From JACDCA01 sp963810305 (GTDB lineage Bacteria > Acidobacteriota > Vicinamibacteria > Vicinamibacterales > 2-12-FULL-66-21), in contig CAWEMY010000011.1 in assembly GCA_963810305.1 (NCBI GenBank), forward strand, positions 372,001 through 436,000: DNA of 64,000 bases, in the 5' to 3' direction. Both the position numbers and the translations under genes were made by a program. Shown piece by piece: positions 35,643 through 44,415 of this stretch. Each line of letters opens with the position of its first letter. The first letter of the stretch is position 1. The notes under the pieces are model-generated. The model searched no databases and was not told the DNA's origin. It saw only the letters and a list, made by a program, of their open reading frames with translations.

Positions 35643-36248
35643 ATGAAACGAGTTGCTAAACCCGTCCTGTTTGCCGCCGCGCTCGTGCCGGCCGGCTTCC
35701 TCGCATACGGTCTGTGGTACGGCGATCTCGGGCCGAACCCCGCTGAAACCCTCCAACTTCGAACCGGCATCTGGTCGTTACGCTTTCTTCTGATCACGCT
35801 CGCGATTACACCGATTCGTCGAATCACCGGATGGAACGTGGTGATTCAGTACCGGCGGATGCTGGGTCTGTTCGCGTTCTTCTACGCGACTCTCCACCTG
35901 ACGAGTTACGTGGTGCTGGACCGGTACTTCGACATCGCGGGTATCTGGGAGGATGTGGCGAAGCGGCCGTTCATCACCATGGGGATGACCGCGTTCGCGC
36001 TGATGGTGCCGCTGGCGTTGACGTCGACCAGGGGATGGATCCGTCGCCTCGGCAAGAGATGGACGATGCTGCATCGCCTGATCTACTTCAGCGCGATCGC
36101 GGCGGCGATTCACTACCTCTGGAAGGTGAAGGTCGCGGTGGGCTCGCCGGTCTACTACGCGGTGATCCTGGCCGTCCTGCTCGCGGTGCGAGTGATCTGG
36201 GCAATGCGTAAGCGTGCTGCGCGCCAGCCGCGCCACGCCGCAGCGTAG
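35643..36248 (+). CDS. msrQ: MsrQ, heme-binding membrane subunit of the MsrPQ system
   Basis: 201 residues with about five or six membrane helices. It feeds electrons from the quinone pool to MsrP. NPAETLQLRTGIWSLRFLL is the family motif (NPxExLxxxTG). Heme-ligand histidines are in FFYATLHLTSYV and in MLHRLIYFSAIAAAIHYLW. The C-terminal tail is basic. Context with msrP is conserved in many bacteria. Confidence 0.93.
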   Translation: MKRVAKPVLFAAALVPAGFLAYGLWYGDLGPNPAETLQLRTGIWSLRFLLITLAITPIRRITGWNVVIQYRRMLGLFAFFYATLHLTSYVVLDRYFDIAGIWEDVAKRPFITMGMTAFALMVPLALTSTRGWIRRLGKRWTMLHRLIYFSAIAAAIHYLWKVKVAVGSPVYYAVILAVLLAVRVIWAMRKRAARQPRHAAA

Positions 36249-36317
36249 CCCATCCGGCGAAGCCAAAAGGATACAAATCGCGGAAACAGGCCAGAATCCG
36301 CGGCCAACCGGCCGGGA

Positions 36318-36351
36318 GATTGCCCGTTCAACCCGCTCGATTGCCCATTCA
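36318..36351. promoter_or_regulatory. Direct repeat upstream of the Tes-like radical SAM gene
   Basis: GATTGCCCGTTCA (36318-36330) and GATTGCCCATTCA (36339-36351) are spaced by exactly 21 bp, two helical turns, and end 47 bases before the start codon. A regulator binding site is inferred; TAGATAAC at 36381-36388 may be the -10. Confidence 0.4.
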
Positions 36352-36398
36352 CGAGAAATCGCAACCTCAACCATACGGCCGGTAGATAACCTAGTCGT

Positions 36399-38489
36399 AT
36401 GCAGAAGCCGTCCAAATATCTAGAGAAGGCCGCAAGCCTCGCCGCGCACGGCGCCTGGGGTGTTTTCGATGCGCTGAACCGCGTCGCCCCCGCCGGTAAA
36501 CCGTTTACGCCGAAGTGGTCCGATCTGCCGCTCCAGAAGTCCTCGCAGAAGGTCAAGCCGCCGCTCGGCTGGCCGCGCGAGACCGACTCCCTCTGCCCGG
36601 TCTGCGTCCGTGAAGCGCGCCAGGAGATCCTCGACGGCAAGCGCGATTACAAGGTGTTGCTGAACGAGAAGATCGGTGAAATCAAGGCGACGATTCTCGA
36701 ACGCGACGGCAAGATCCTGATGGTGAAGGACTGCCCGATCCACGGCCACTTCGAAGACGTGATGGCCATCGATCCCGGGTTCTTCAAGCACCTGGAGGAA
36801 GCGTTCCCCGGCAGCGACATCAGGTCGCACAACGACGAGAAACTGCACAACCACGGCAGCAGCACGATCAAGTACGGCCGCGGCGCAGTTCTGACCATCG
36901 ACCTGACCAACCGCTGCAACATGATGTGCGATCCATGTTTCATGGATGCGAACCAGGTCGGATTCGTCCACGAGCTCTCGTGGGACGACATCCGGACGCT
37001 GCTCGACAACGCCATCTCGATCAAACCGCGCCGGCAGATGTCGGTGCAGTTCTCCGGCGGCGAGCCGACGATGTCCCCGTACTTCCTCGATGCCGTGCGC
37101 TACGCACGGAAGGTCGGTTACAACTCGGTGCAGGCGGCCACCAACGGCATCGAGTTCGCCAAGAGTCCGGACTTCGCCAAGGCGGCGCGCGAGGCGGGGC
37201 TGCGCTACGCCTATCTGCAGTTCGACGGGATCGGCAACGCGGCCAACTCGCACCGGCTGGTGGGCAATCTCTTCGACGTCAAGCTTCGCGCGATCGAGAA
37301 CCTGTACAGCGCCGGCGTCGACATCGTCCCGGTCGTGACGATCGTCAACGGGGTGAACAACGAACAGGTCGGCCGGATCATCCAGTTCGCGCTCGACAAT
37401 CCGAAGAAGATCAACTTCCTGTCGTTCCAGCCGGTGTCGTTCACCGGCCGCGACGAGGAGATCACGCCGGAACGGCGGGCAGCGCAGCGCTACACGTTGT
37501 CGCACCTCGCGCACGACGTGAAGACCCAGATGAACATCGGCGAGCCGCTGCGCGACTGGTTCCCGATCTCGTTCCTCGGCACCTTCACCGACTGGGCGGA
37601 CATTGTCCACGGGCCGACCGCGGAGTGGGGCAACCTGACGTGCGGCTGTCACCCGAACTGCGGCATCGGCATGGCCGTCATGATCGACAAGGAAACGAAG
37701 GAGGCGGTGCCGGTAACCGCGTTCCTCGACTGCGATCAGCTCGCCAAGGATCTGCGGCGGGTCAACGACGGGCACCGCGGCAGGACCACGTCGATCATCG
37801 GGATGGCGCTGGCGCTGATGAAGAACTACGACCCGTTCAAAGCGCCGACGCACTTCCGGCTCGCCGACCTGATGAAGAAGTTCGACAAGACCTTCGGCGC
37901 CACCGGGAAGGATTACGGCAAGGTGACGGCGGATCGCACCGTCCAGGACATCCACCTGCGGCGCTCGGATCGCTGGAACTTCCTGTTCATCGCCGGGATG
38001 TGGTTCCAGGACCTCTTCAACTACGACTTCCGGCGGACGGAGCGCTGCATCATTCCGTATGCGACGCAGGAAGGGGAGATCTCCTTCTGCGCCTATAACA
38101 CCGGCATCGGCTGGCGGAACATCATCGAGAAGATGCACATGACCGCCACGCTGACGAAGTGGTACGAGGAGCACGGCCGCCACGAGATTTTCGCCGGCGG
38201 CAAGAAGGTCGCACTGGCGACAACGGATCACAGCCTCAAGCTCGACCCCGTGGCGGTGGCGGCGGGCAAGCAGACCGACCTCGATAAGGCCGGCATTGCC
38301 AAGACCGCGCGTGAAGAGAAGTTGCGCGCGCGCGAGGCGGCGAAGCAGGTCGATCCGGAGACACAGCGGATGGCGGAGCTCTATCGCCAGCACGTGCTCA
38401 AGGAGCAGCCGACGCTCCAGATCCAGGGTCTTGGCGGGAAGAAGAAGAGCGACGTGCAGGAAGTTCTGCACGACAAGGCGAAGCCGTAG
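36399..38489 (+). CDS. Radical SAM enzyme resembling tetraether synthase (Tes)
   Basis: 696 residues, unbroken. Radical SAM cluster C173, C177, C180 in NRCNMMCDPC, then QFSGGEPTMSPYFLDAV and LQFDGIG. The N-terminal zinc-ribbon-like part (CPVC at 66-69, CPIHGHFED at 112-120) and a middle CGCHPNCGIGMAV segment match the layout of archaeal Tes, which joins isoprenoid chains to make membrane-spanning lipids, and its bacterial relatives. A basic, Lys/Glu-rich tail of about 70 residues follows. Acidobacteria make membrane-spanning lipids (established), so a lipid-coupling role is plausible but inferred. No signal peptide; no ribosome binding site is obvious. Confidence 0.75.
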   Translation: MQKPSKYLEKAASLAAHGAWGVFDALNRVAPAGKPFTPKWSDLPLQKSSQKVKPPLGWPRETDSLCPVCVREARQEILDGKRDYKVLLNEKIGEIKATILERDGKILMVKDCPIHGHFEDVMAIDPGFFKHLEEAFPGSDIRSHNDEKLHNHGSSTIKYGRGAVLTIDLTNRCNMMCDPCFMDANQVGFVHELSWDDIRTLLDNAISIKPRRQMSVQFSGGEPTMSPYFLDAVRYARKVGYNSVQAATNGIEFAKSPDFAKAAREAGLRYAYLQFDGIGNAANSHRLVGNLFDVKLRAIENLYSAGVDIVPVVTIVNGVNNEQVGRIIQFALDNPKKINFLSFQPVSFTGRDEEITPERRAAQRYTLSHLAHDVKTQMNIGEPLRDWFPISFLGTFTDWADIVHGPTAEWGNLTCGCHPNCGIGMAVMIDKETKEAVPVTAFLDCDQLAKDLRRVNDGHRGRTTSIIGMALALMKNYDPFKAPTHFRLADLMKKFDKTFGATGKDYGKVTADRTVQDIHLRRSDRWNFLFIAGMWFQDLFNYDFRRTERCIIPYATQEGEISFCAYNTGIGWRNIIEKMHMTATLTKWYEEHGRHEIFAGGKKVALATTDHSLKLDPVAVAAGKQTDLDKAGIAKTAREEKLRAREAAKQVDPETQRMAELYRQHVLKEQPTLQIQGLGGKKKSDVQEVLHDKAKP

Positions 38490-38491
38490 CG

Positions 38492-38615
38492 CTGGGCGCG
38501 GTGCGCTGTTCGCGGCGCGCGGTGCGCGGAATGCGGAATGCGGAACGCGGGATGCGGTAGAGGCCGGCTTTAGTAGAGGCCGGTTTTAGCAGAGGCCGGC
38601 TTCAGCCGGCCTCTC
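38492..38615. repeat. GCGCGGT/GGAATGC tandem repeat with triple AGAGGCCGGCTT unit
   Basis: GCGCGG and GGAATGCGG units run to about 38556, then come three units AGAGGCCGGCTTTAGT, AGAGGCCGGTTTTAGC and AGAGGCCGGCTTCAGC, the last closing a palindrome with CGGCCTCT at 38607-38614. It lies between convergent genes and could terminate both. Confidence 0.82.
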
Positions 38616-38616
38616 C

Positions 38617-39715
38617 TTAGTACACCTGCCGCTTCCTCAGCGGACGCCCGGCGAGTTCAAACATCGACTCGCCGGTGCCCCCCTCGATCAAATCCGCCAT
38701 ATAGCGCCCCACCGCAGGACCGTGTTTGAAGCCATGGCCTGACCCCCCTCCCGCGATCCACACGCGGTCGTGACCGGGCAGGCGATCCAGCAGGAAGTGG
38801 CCGTCAGTCGTATTCTCGTACTGGCAGACGCGCGATTCGAGCAGCGGTGCCTCGGCGAGCGCGGGGATTCTCGTTCGCAGCATTTCGCGGACGCGCGCAA
38901 TCGAAACCTCGTCGACGACGCGATCCATTGTTTCGGGATCGACTTCCGGTCCGTGACTATCGATGGCGACCTTGGCGCCTCGATGCTCGAGATCCGGTAG
39001 CCCGTAGATCCCCTCGTCGAACGCGACCCATGCAGGGAGATGGGTCGGATCGAACGAATCGTCTCCGGCCGGCGTGCCGAAAAAAAAGACTTCCTGCCGT
39101 GTCGCGAGGATGGGAACAGCCGGGAGATCCGCGAAAAGTTTCGCGAGCCAGGCGCCACAGGCGAAGATCAGCGCATCGTCACGGTTCTCGCGAATCTCCA
39201 ACCTGGGGTCAACGCGCCTGCGTTCGAGCTCGACGCCATCGCGCGCGAGCCGCTGTGCGAGTGCCTGGACGGCACGGCGGGCGAAGAGCGCGCCGGCTTC
39301 GGGCTCGACCAGTCCATCAGCATCGCCGAAAGACAGCTGCGGAAAGCGCCGGGTGCGCTCCGTCGGGTCGAGCCACTCGATCGGAACGCGCTCGGACTTC
39401 GAGAGTGGCCGCTGTGTCAGCGAGCCAGCTGCTCGCGGCGTTGCCGATGAACAGGACGCCGGTTCGAACAAAGAGCTGTTCCCGCGAGTCGGCTTCGAGG
39501 CGCAGCCACTCAGGCATGGACTCGCGAGCCCAGCGTGAATAGGTGGCCAGGCTCCCGTACCCGCTGCGGATGATCCTCGTCTCGCCGCCGGAACTTGCCC
39601 TCGAGTTGCCAGGACCGTATTGCTCGACAAGCGTCACCCGCCAGCCGCGAGCGCGCAGAGCGTGCGCTGTCCACGCGCCGAACACGCCGGCGCCGACTAC
39701 GGTAGCGGACCGCAT
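38617..39715 (-). CDS. FAD-dependent sarcosine-oxidase-like amine oxidase, one frameshift
   Basis: 365 residues after removal of one base near 39400 (CTC-G-AAG). The FAD-binding fold is at the start (VVGAGVFGAWTAHALRARG), then SRASSGGETRIIR, a sarcosine-oxidase pattern, GLVEPEAGALFARRAVQALA, and VCQYENTTDGHFLLDRLPG, which matches the segment that carries the covalent-flavin cysteine in monomeric sarcosine oxidase. The C-terminal GGGSGHGFKHGPAVGRYMAD closes the FAD site. The substrate is probably an N-methylated or secondary amino acid; not decidable further. Confidence 0.85.
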
Positions 39716-39819
39716 CTATCGTTCATTCGGATCTTCCTCGTACACTGCTTCGGATCGGCGATTGTAGTCGAGCCGGAGATGGGCGCGCACGTTGCTAGGA
39801 CCCTGCTGGAGGCGCTTGG

Positions 39820-40332
39820 ATGGCGGAAGATACGGCGCGGGCCGCCCCTGCGGCGGATGAGCTGACCGGGGAGCAGAAGCGTCAGAATGTCATTCGGCTC
39901 GCGTTCGGCGGGAGCGAGGAGCGGTATCGCGAGTTCGTCGAAGAGGTCCGCCGGTCCATACCGTCGGGAACCGGGGTCGTACTTCGAGGCAGCGCGGTCA
40001 CTGGCTGCCGGTGGAAGGACCAGGCGCCATTCGACGCCGACGGCCCTGGCACGAGTGATCTCGATTTGACTCTCGTAGGCGGTGACGACGTGATCGGGCT
40101 GTACAAGGTCACGGGATTCTTCGTTCCCGGCATCCACTCACGGCCGTTGAGCGACATCGATCCGGAGATCGCGCCGGACCTCATCCCGCTGCGCGGTCGG
40201 CTCATGAAGATGGTCGGACGTCCGGTGAATATCCAGGCGACCCGCGATTTCGTCATGTACCTTCGCGGCGAAGTCATCGGTCAGCCGTATCTCGTGCTGA
40301 TCGACAAGGACGAGTGCCGACTCGAGTCCTGA
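39820..40332 (+). CDS. Nucleotidyltransferase-fold protein
   Basis: 170 residues. GVVLRGSAVTG followed by GTSDLDLTLVGGDDV is the GS...DxD pattern of the DNA polymerase beta/MNT nucleotidyltransferase fold. IDPEIAPDLIPLRGRLMKMV and YLRGEVIGQPYLVLIDKD complete the small domain. Target is unknown. GGAGG at 39808-39812 supports the start. It overlaps the next gene by 19 bases, so the two are probably co-translated. Confidence 0.7.
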   Translation: MAEDTARAAPAADELTGEQKRQNVIRLAFGGSEERYREFVEEVRRSIPSGTGVVLRGSAVTGCRWKDQAPFDADGPGTSDLDLTLVGGDDVIGLYKVTGFFVPGIHSRPLSDIDPEIAPDLIPLRGRLMKMVGRPVNIQATRDFVMYLRGEVIGQPYLVLIDKDECRLES

Positions 40333-41078
40333 GCTACAACATCCGCCTGGGAGGCCATGGGCGCGAGAGCGCGCTTGCGGAAGTCATCCGCGCCTGCGAG
40401 CCGGACATCGTCGTCCTTCAGGAAGCTACCGACGCAGGGGTCGTGGAGCGTCTGGCGCGCGACACGAAGATGGAGCAGTGGGCATCACGCCCGGGAAGCT
40501 CGCTGGCATTTCTGAGCCGGCGCACCGTTCAAGGCTTCGGCTGGCACCGGCCTCGGATGTCACGCCACGCGTTTCTCGAGATCCAGCTGCCCGGAAGCGA
40601 AGCGCGGATCTTCGGCGTGCACCTGAGTGCGGTGCATGCCGCGTGGACCGAAAGCCGGCGCGTGATCGAACTGCGCGCGTTGTTGAAAGCCATCGCGCAG
40701 CATCAGCACGGCTTCCACGTTCTGATCGGGGATTTCAATACCCTCGCGCCGGGGGAGTTGCTCGACTTCCGCAAGCTCCCGGGACGGCTCCGTGCGCTCG
40801 TCTGGCTGAGCGGGGGGACGGTGCGCTGGCGAACGATCCAGATCGTCCTCGACAGCGGCTATGTGGATGGCTATCGCGCCATCCATCCCGATGTTCCGGG
40901 ATTCAGCTTCCCCACATGGGACCCGCATGCCCGGCTGGACTACCTGTTTCTCCCGACCCGGTACTCGACGCGGCTGCTGTCGTGCGAGGTCAAGGATGGT
41001 CCACGCGTGATAGAGGCATCTGACCACCTTCCGCTGCTCTCGGTGGTCGATGTTCCGGTCCCCCTCACCGTCGCATGA
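40314..41078 (+). CDS. Endonuclease/exonuclease/phosphatase family hydrolase
   Basis: 254 residues from GTG. The EEP fold motifs are seen in order: SYNIRLGGHG, VVLQEATD (metal Glu), FGVHLSAVHA, LIGDFNTL (catalytic Asp-Asn) and EASDHLPLLSVVD (catalytic Asp-His). No signal peptide. Substrate could be a phosphodiester or a sugar/inositol phosphate. It overlaps the nucleotidyltransferase gene and ends 14 bases inside the convergent aminopeptidase gene. Confidence 0.85.
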   Translation: MPTRVLSYNIRLGGHGRESALAEVIRACEPDIVVLQEATDAGVVERLARDTKMEQWASRPGSSLAFLSRRTVQGFGWHRPRMSRHAFLEIQLPGSEARIFGVHLSAVHAAWTESRRVIELRALLKAIAQHQHGFHVLIGDFNTLAPGELLDFRKLPGRLRALVWLSGGTVRWRTIQIVLDSGYVDGYRAIHPDVPGFSFPTWDPHARLDYLFLPTRYSTRLLSCEVKDGPRVIEASDHLPLLSVVDVPVPLTVA

Positions 41079-42453
41079 AGCGCTCGATATCGGCTATTTC
41101 GATCGGGACGAATGCCGAGAGGTTTTCGCAACCCTTGTCGGTGATCAGGAGTGCGTCCTCGAGCCGAAGGCCGAGGCTCATCGAGGGGATCTGCATCGCC
41201 GGTTCGATCGTGAAGAGCTGTCCAGGCACCAGGGTTTCGCCGCCACGTCCGACGTCGTGGACTTCGATGCCGATTGAATGTCCCAGGCTGGTTGCCTTGC
41301 TCGCACGGTAGCGTTCGACGAACGCCTTCGCTGATTCCTGAATCCTCGGGTCCGTGAAGCTGGTGGCCGACATGACCTGGTCCATCTTCTTCACGGCGTC
41401 GGCAATGATTTCCCGGACCGGGACCCCCGGCCTGATCGACGTCATCAGCGATTGATAGAGACGAAGATAGATGCTGTACCACTCGCGCTGCCACGGCGTG
41501 AAGCGGCCGTTCGCCGGAAACACGCGAGTGACGTCGGAGACGTAGTACTTCCAGTCGGGCGCGTAGTCGAACTGCACCAGGTCGCCGTCGGCCAGCTTCG
41601 CCGCGCCGCGATGGTAGTGGGAGTAGATGGTGTTGCGTCCGGTCGCCGAGAGCGGGAAATACGCGGCGCCCTGGGCGCCGTGCTTGCGGAAGATGTACTC
41701 GGCGGCGGCAAAGAGCTCGTATTCGAACATGCCCGGCTTGGCCTGCCGCATCGCTTCCATGATGCCGAGGCCCGTGATCCGCGTGACTTCCCGGACCACC
41801 GCGATCTCGCGCGGGCTCTTCACGAACCTCATCTTGTCAACGATCGGGTCGAGATCGCGTACCTCCAGACCGGGCGCTCGCTGTTTCAGCTTGTCGATGA
41901 ATGCCTGTTCGCGGGACGGACGGCCATCCCAGGGATCGTTGAGCGTGGCCTGCGCGTGCGCCCTGGCGTCCCCCGCCGAGCCGCTCCCCAGCACCTCGGC
42001 TCGATGCGGGGTGTAAGTCGGTCGAGGAGCCGTGGCCAGCGAGGCGACGAAGCTGTCGAACTGTTCGCGCGGCAGCGCCGCCTCCACACCGGTGATCCTG
42101 ACGGTCTCCTCGTTCGGGTCGAGCAACGGGCCATACTGCCGCGAGCGGCGGCTGTTATCCGGCAGGTAGACGGTGGTGCGCTTCGTTCGTCCATCGAGAA
42201 CGACGATGGCGCGCGGGACCTCGAGGCCGGTGAGATAGAACACCTGGCTGTTCTGGCGGAACGGCGATTCGGCGGGACGCTCCGTGGCGCCCTGAAGGAC
42301 CGCTACGCCGTCGCCGATCTCGGCGAGCACTCGCTGGCGGCGCGCCGCGAACTCCTCCGGCGGGAAGACGTCCGTGAACCACGGACGCGCCACCTCGGGC
42401 GCCTGCAGCAGCACCAGACCGAGGGCTGCGGGAACAACGACTCTGAGAATCAT
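41065..42453 (-). CDS. Secreted Xaa-Pro aminopeptidase, M24B family
   Basis: 462 residues with a hydrophobic signal-like N-terminus (VVVPAALGLVLLQAP). The creatinase N-domain (FAARRQRVLAEIGDGVAVLQG) is followed by the pita-bread metalloprotease domain with all five metal ligands visible: Asp in LVQFDYAPDW, Asp in YYVSDVTRVF, His in SLGHSIGIEVHDV, Glu in FTIEPAMQ and Glu in LRLEDALLIT. It removes residues in front of proline (or hydroxyproline). It starts 2 bases after the stop of the sugar-binding protein, so it is the last gene of the sugar ABC operon, an unusual pairing. Confidence 0.9.
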   Translation of the reverse strand: MILRVVVPAALGLVLLQAPEVARPWFTDVFPPEEFAARRQRVLAEIGDGVAVLQGATERPAESPFRQNSQVFYLTGLEVPRAIVVLDGRTKRTTVYLPDNSRRSRQYGPLLDPNEETVRITGVEAALPREQFDSFVASLATAPRPTYTPHRAEVLGSGSAGDARAHAQATLNDPWDGRPSREQAFIDKLKQRAPGLEVRDLDPIVDKMRFVKSPREIAVVREVTRITGLGIMEAMRQAKPGMFEYELFAAAEYIFRKHGAQGAAYFPLSATGRNTIYSHYHRGAAKLADGDLVQFDYAPDWKYYVSDVTRVFPANGRFTPWQREWYSIYLRLYQSLMTSIRPGVPVREIIADAVKKMDQVMSATSFTDPRIQESAKAFVERYRASKATSLGHSIGIEVHDVGRGGETLVPGQLFTIEPAMQIPSMSLGLRLEDALLITDKGCENLSAFVPIEIADIERFMRR

Positions 42454-42455
42454 GA

Positions 42456-43433
42456 CTACGACCCCGATTGCAGCCGCTTGAACTCCGCGACGTAAGCATC
42501 GACATTCTCTTTGGTCACGATGTCCACGCCGGAGTCGATGATCGGGGTTGCGGGCATGCGGCCGTTCTTGATGCCATGGAGGATCTTCACCGGTTCGCTG
42601 CCCCAGCCGAAGTACTTCTGGCCGAGGAGCACCTGGACCTTGCCTTCGCGCAGCAGGTCGATCGCGCTTTCGACGGTATCGAACGAGATCACCTTGGTTT
42701 TCGACGGGTCTACGCCCGCCAGCGCGTTACGCGTGAAGACTGGCCAGCCGCCGACCGACAGCCACGCGCCGAGATCGGGATATCGGCGAGAGCCGGTCGC
42801 GATGATCTCCGCGCAGCGCACTGCGTCTTCCTTGATGTCATAGGCCTCGACGATCTCGATGCCGGGCGCGGCTTTCAGCGCTTCACGCGCCCCTTCGAGC
42901 CGGCGTTGTAGATTTGTCGCCCCCATGCTGGTGATGATCGCGACCTTCCCTTTGCCGTTGAGCAGCTTGATCGCCTGCTCGCCCATGATCTGTCCCGACC
43001 GGTAGTCGTCGACGCCGTAAAAGGCCATGCGCTTGCTCTTCGGCGCGTCCGAGTCCCAGGTCACGACCGGAATGCCGGCGTCAATCGCGCGATTGATCGT
43101 ATCGGTGAGGAAGTCGCCGTTGAGCGTCGAGATCGCGATGCCGTCCACACGCTGCGTGATGAACGACTCGAGGATCTCCTTCTGCCGCAGCTGGTCGGCG
43201 GTCTCCGGCGCGCGCCATTCGATCTGGACGTTGCCGAGCTCTTTTGCCGTCCGCTCCGCCCCGATCTTCGCGTAATTGAAGACCGGAATGTCGAGTGCTT
43301 TGGGGATGACGGCAAAGCGAAGCGCCTGCTGGGTTGTCCCGCCGGTCGTCGCAGGTGCGTCCTGCTTGCTGTTGCACGCGGCCGCCAGGGCGACAGCCAC
43401 CACCGCCGCCGTGAAAAAAGTCCGTTGCATCAT
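42456..43433 (-). CDS. Sugar ABC transporter substrate-binding lipoprotein
   Basis: About 325 residues, RbsB/XylF class (Peripla_BP_4). Lipobox ALAAACNS near residue 21. RFAVIPKALDIPVFNYAKIG, VDGIAISTLNGDFLTDTINR, IDAGIPVVTWDSDAP and KVAIITSMGATNLQRRLEG are family segments that line the sugar site. The start is put at the ATG pair 43433/43430 behind GGAGGGAATG; an upstream in-frame ATG at 43466 lies within the end of the permease gene. Operon with permease, ATPase and Xaa-Pro aminopeptidase; arabinose is the likely ligand from context. Confidence 0.88.
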   Translation of the reverse strand: MMQRTFFTAAVVAVALAAACNSKQDAPATTGGTTQQALRFAVIPKALDIPVFNYAKIGAERTAKELGNVQIEWRAPETADQLRQKEILESFITQRVDGIAISTLNGDFLTDTINRAIDAGIPVVTWDSDAPKSKRMAFYGVDDYRSGQIMGEQAIKLLNGKGKVAIITSMGATNLQRRLEGAREALKAAPGIEIVEAYDIKEDAVRCAEIIATGSRRYPDLGAWLSVGGWPVFTRNALAGVDPSKTKVISFDTVESAIDLLREGKVQVLLGQKYFGWGSEPVKILHGIKNGRMPATPIIDSGVDIVTKENVDAYVAEFKRLQSGS

Positions 43434-43455
43434 TCCCTCCGTCCCCTCCGTCGCC

Positions 43456-44415
43456 TCACTCCCCACGTTTCAACAGCAACTGATCCATCACCACGATCAC
43501 GATGACGGCGAGTCCGACGATCAACCGATCATAGAACGTTGCGCCCGGTATCTGCGGCAGCGCGTTGCGGAGGACGCCGAAGATCAGCGTTCCGAGCACC
43601 GCCCCCATGACCGATCCGCGGCCGCCCGACAGGCTGGCGCCGCCCACGACCGCCGACGCGATGATGTCGAGCTCGTAGCCGGTCGCCAGGTCCGCCTTCC
43701 CCTGGCCTTGCACCACCGCCAGCACCACCCCCGACACCGCTGCGAGCAGGCCGCTGAGGAGGTACACGGACGTCTTGATTCGCCCGACTGCGACACCGGA
43801 GAAGAGCGCGGCCGTCTCGTTGCCGCCGATCGAAAAGATCTGTCGCCCCCACTGGAAGCGCGTCATCAGCAGCTGGAACACGATCGCGAGCACGATCATC
43901 ACCAGCGGCGCCACCCAATCGGCCGGCAGCCCAAGGGGACGCCATCCGCCGACCAGTTTGCTCGACACGTCGAAGTACCGTCCTTCGGTGACGATGAAGG
44001 CGAGCCCACGCGTAATACCCATGACGCCGAGTGTTGCGATAAACGGCGGCAACCGGACGAGGACGATGAGTGCGGAGCTCAGCGCGCCGGCGCCGATCCC
44101 GACCAGGAGCCCACACAGCATGGACGGTGCGAGGGACCAGCCGGCATCCACGAACAGGTACGCGCAGACCACGCTCGCCAACGCGATGATCGACCCCGGG
44201 GCGAGATCGATTCCGCCGGTAATGATGACCACTGCGGCTCCCACCGCAGCGATGCCGTAAATGGACGAGTACTTCAGAATGAGAAGGAAATTCTCGGCGT
44301 TGAGGAACGGGTGCGGACGGCTTCCTTCGGGCCACAGATACCACGTGAAGAAAAGGATCTCCACGACGAGGATGGCAATGGTGCTCAGCTCGCGGACATG
44401 CCACAGCCGCTTCAC
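43456..44415 (-). CDS. Sugar ABC transporter permease (RbsC/AraH class)
   Basis: 319 residues with eight to ten hydrophobic helices. SSIYGIAAVGAAVVIITGGIDLAPGSIIAL carries the GGIDLS-type motif of the BPD_transp_2 family, then RLPPFIATLGVMGITRGLAF, GGNETAALFSGV and ASAVVGGASLSGGRGSVMGA. Its ATG overlaps the ATPase stop by four bases (44412-44415). It forms the membrane channel of the importer. Confidence 0.92.
   Translation of the reverse strand: MKRLWHVRELSTIAILVVEILFFTWYLWPEGSRPHPFLNAENFLLILKYSSIYGIAAVGAAVVIITGGIDLAPGSIIALASVVCAYLFVDAGWSLAPSMLCGLLVGIGAGALSSALIVLVRLPPFIATLGVMGITRGLAFIVTEGRYFDVSSKLVGGWRPLGLPADWVAPLVMIVLAIVFQLLMTRFQWGRQIFSIGGNETAALFSGVAVGRIKTSVYLLSGLLAAVSGVVLAVVQGQGKADLATGYELDIIASAVVGGASLSGGRGSVMGAVLGTLIFGVLRNALPQIPGATFYDRLIVGLAVIVIVVMDQLLLKRGE

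Noticed and set aside
36420..38471. Open frame of 683 codons on the minus strand opposite the Tes-like gene
   Set aside because: It is a codon-mirror of a GC-rich gene with low-complexity Arg/Val/Leu composition and no recognisable domain. The plus-strand frame has clear radical SAM motifs.
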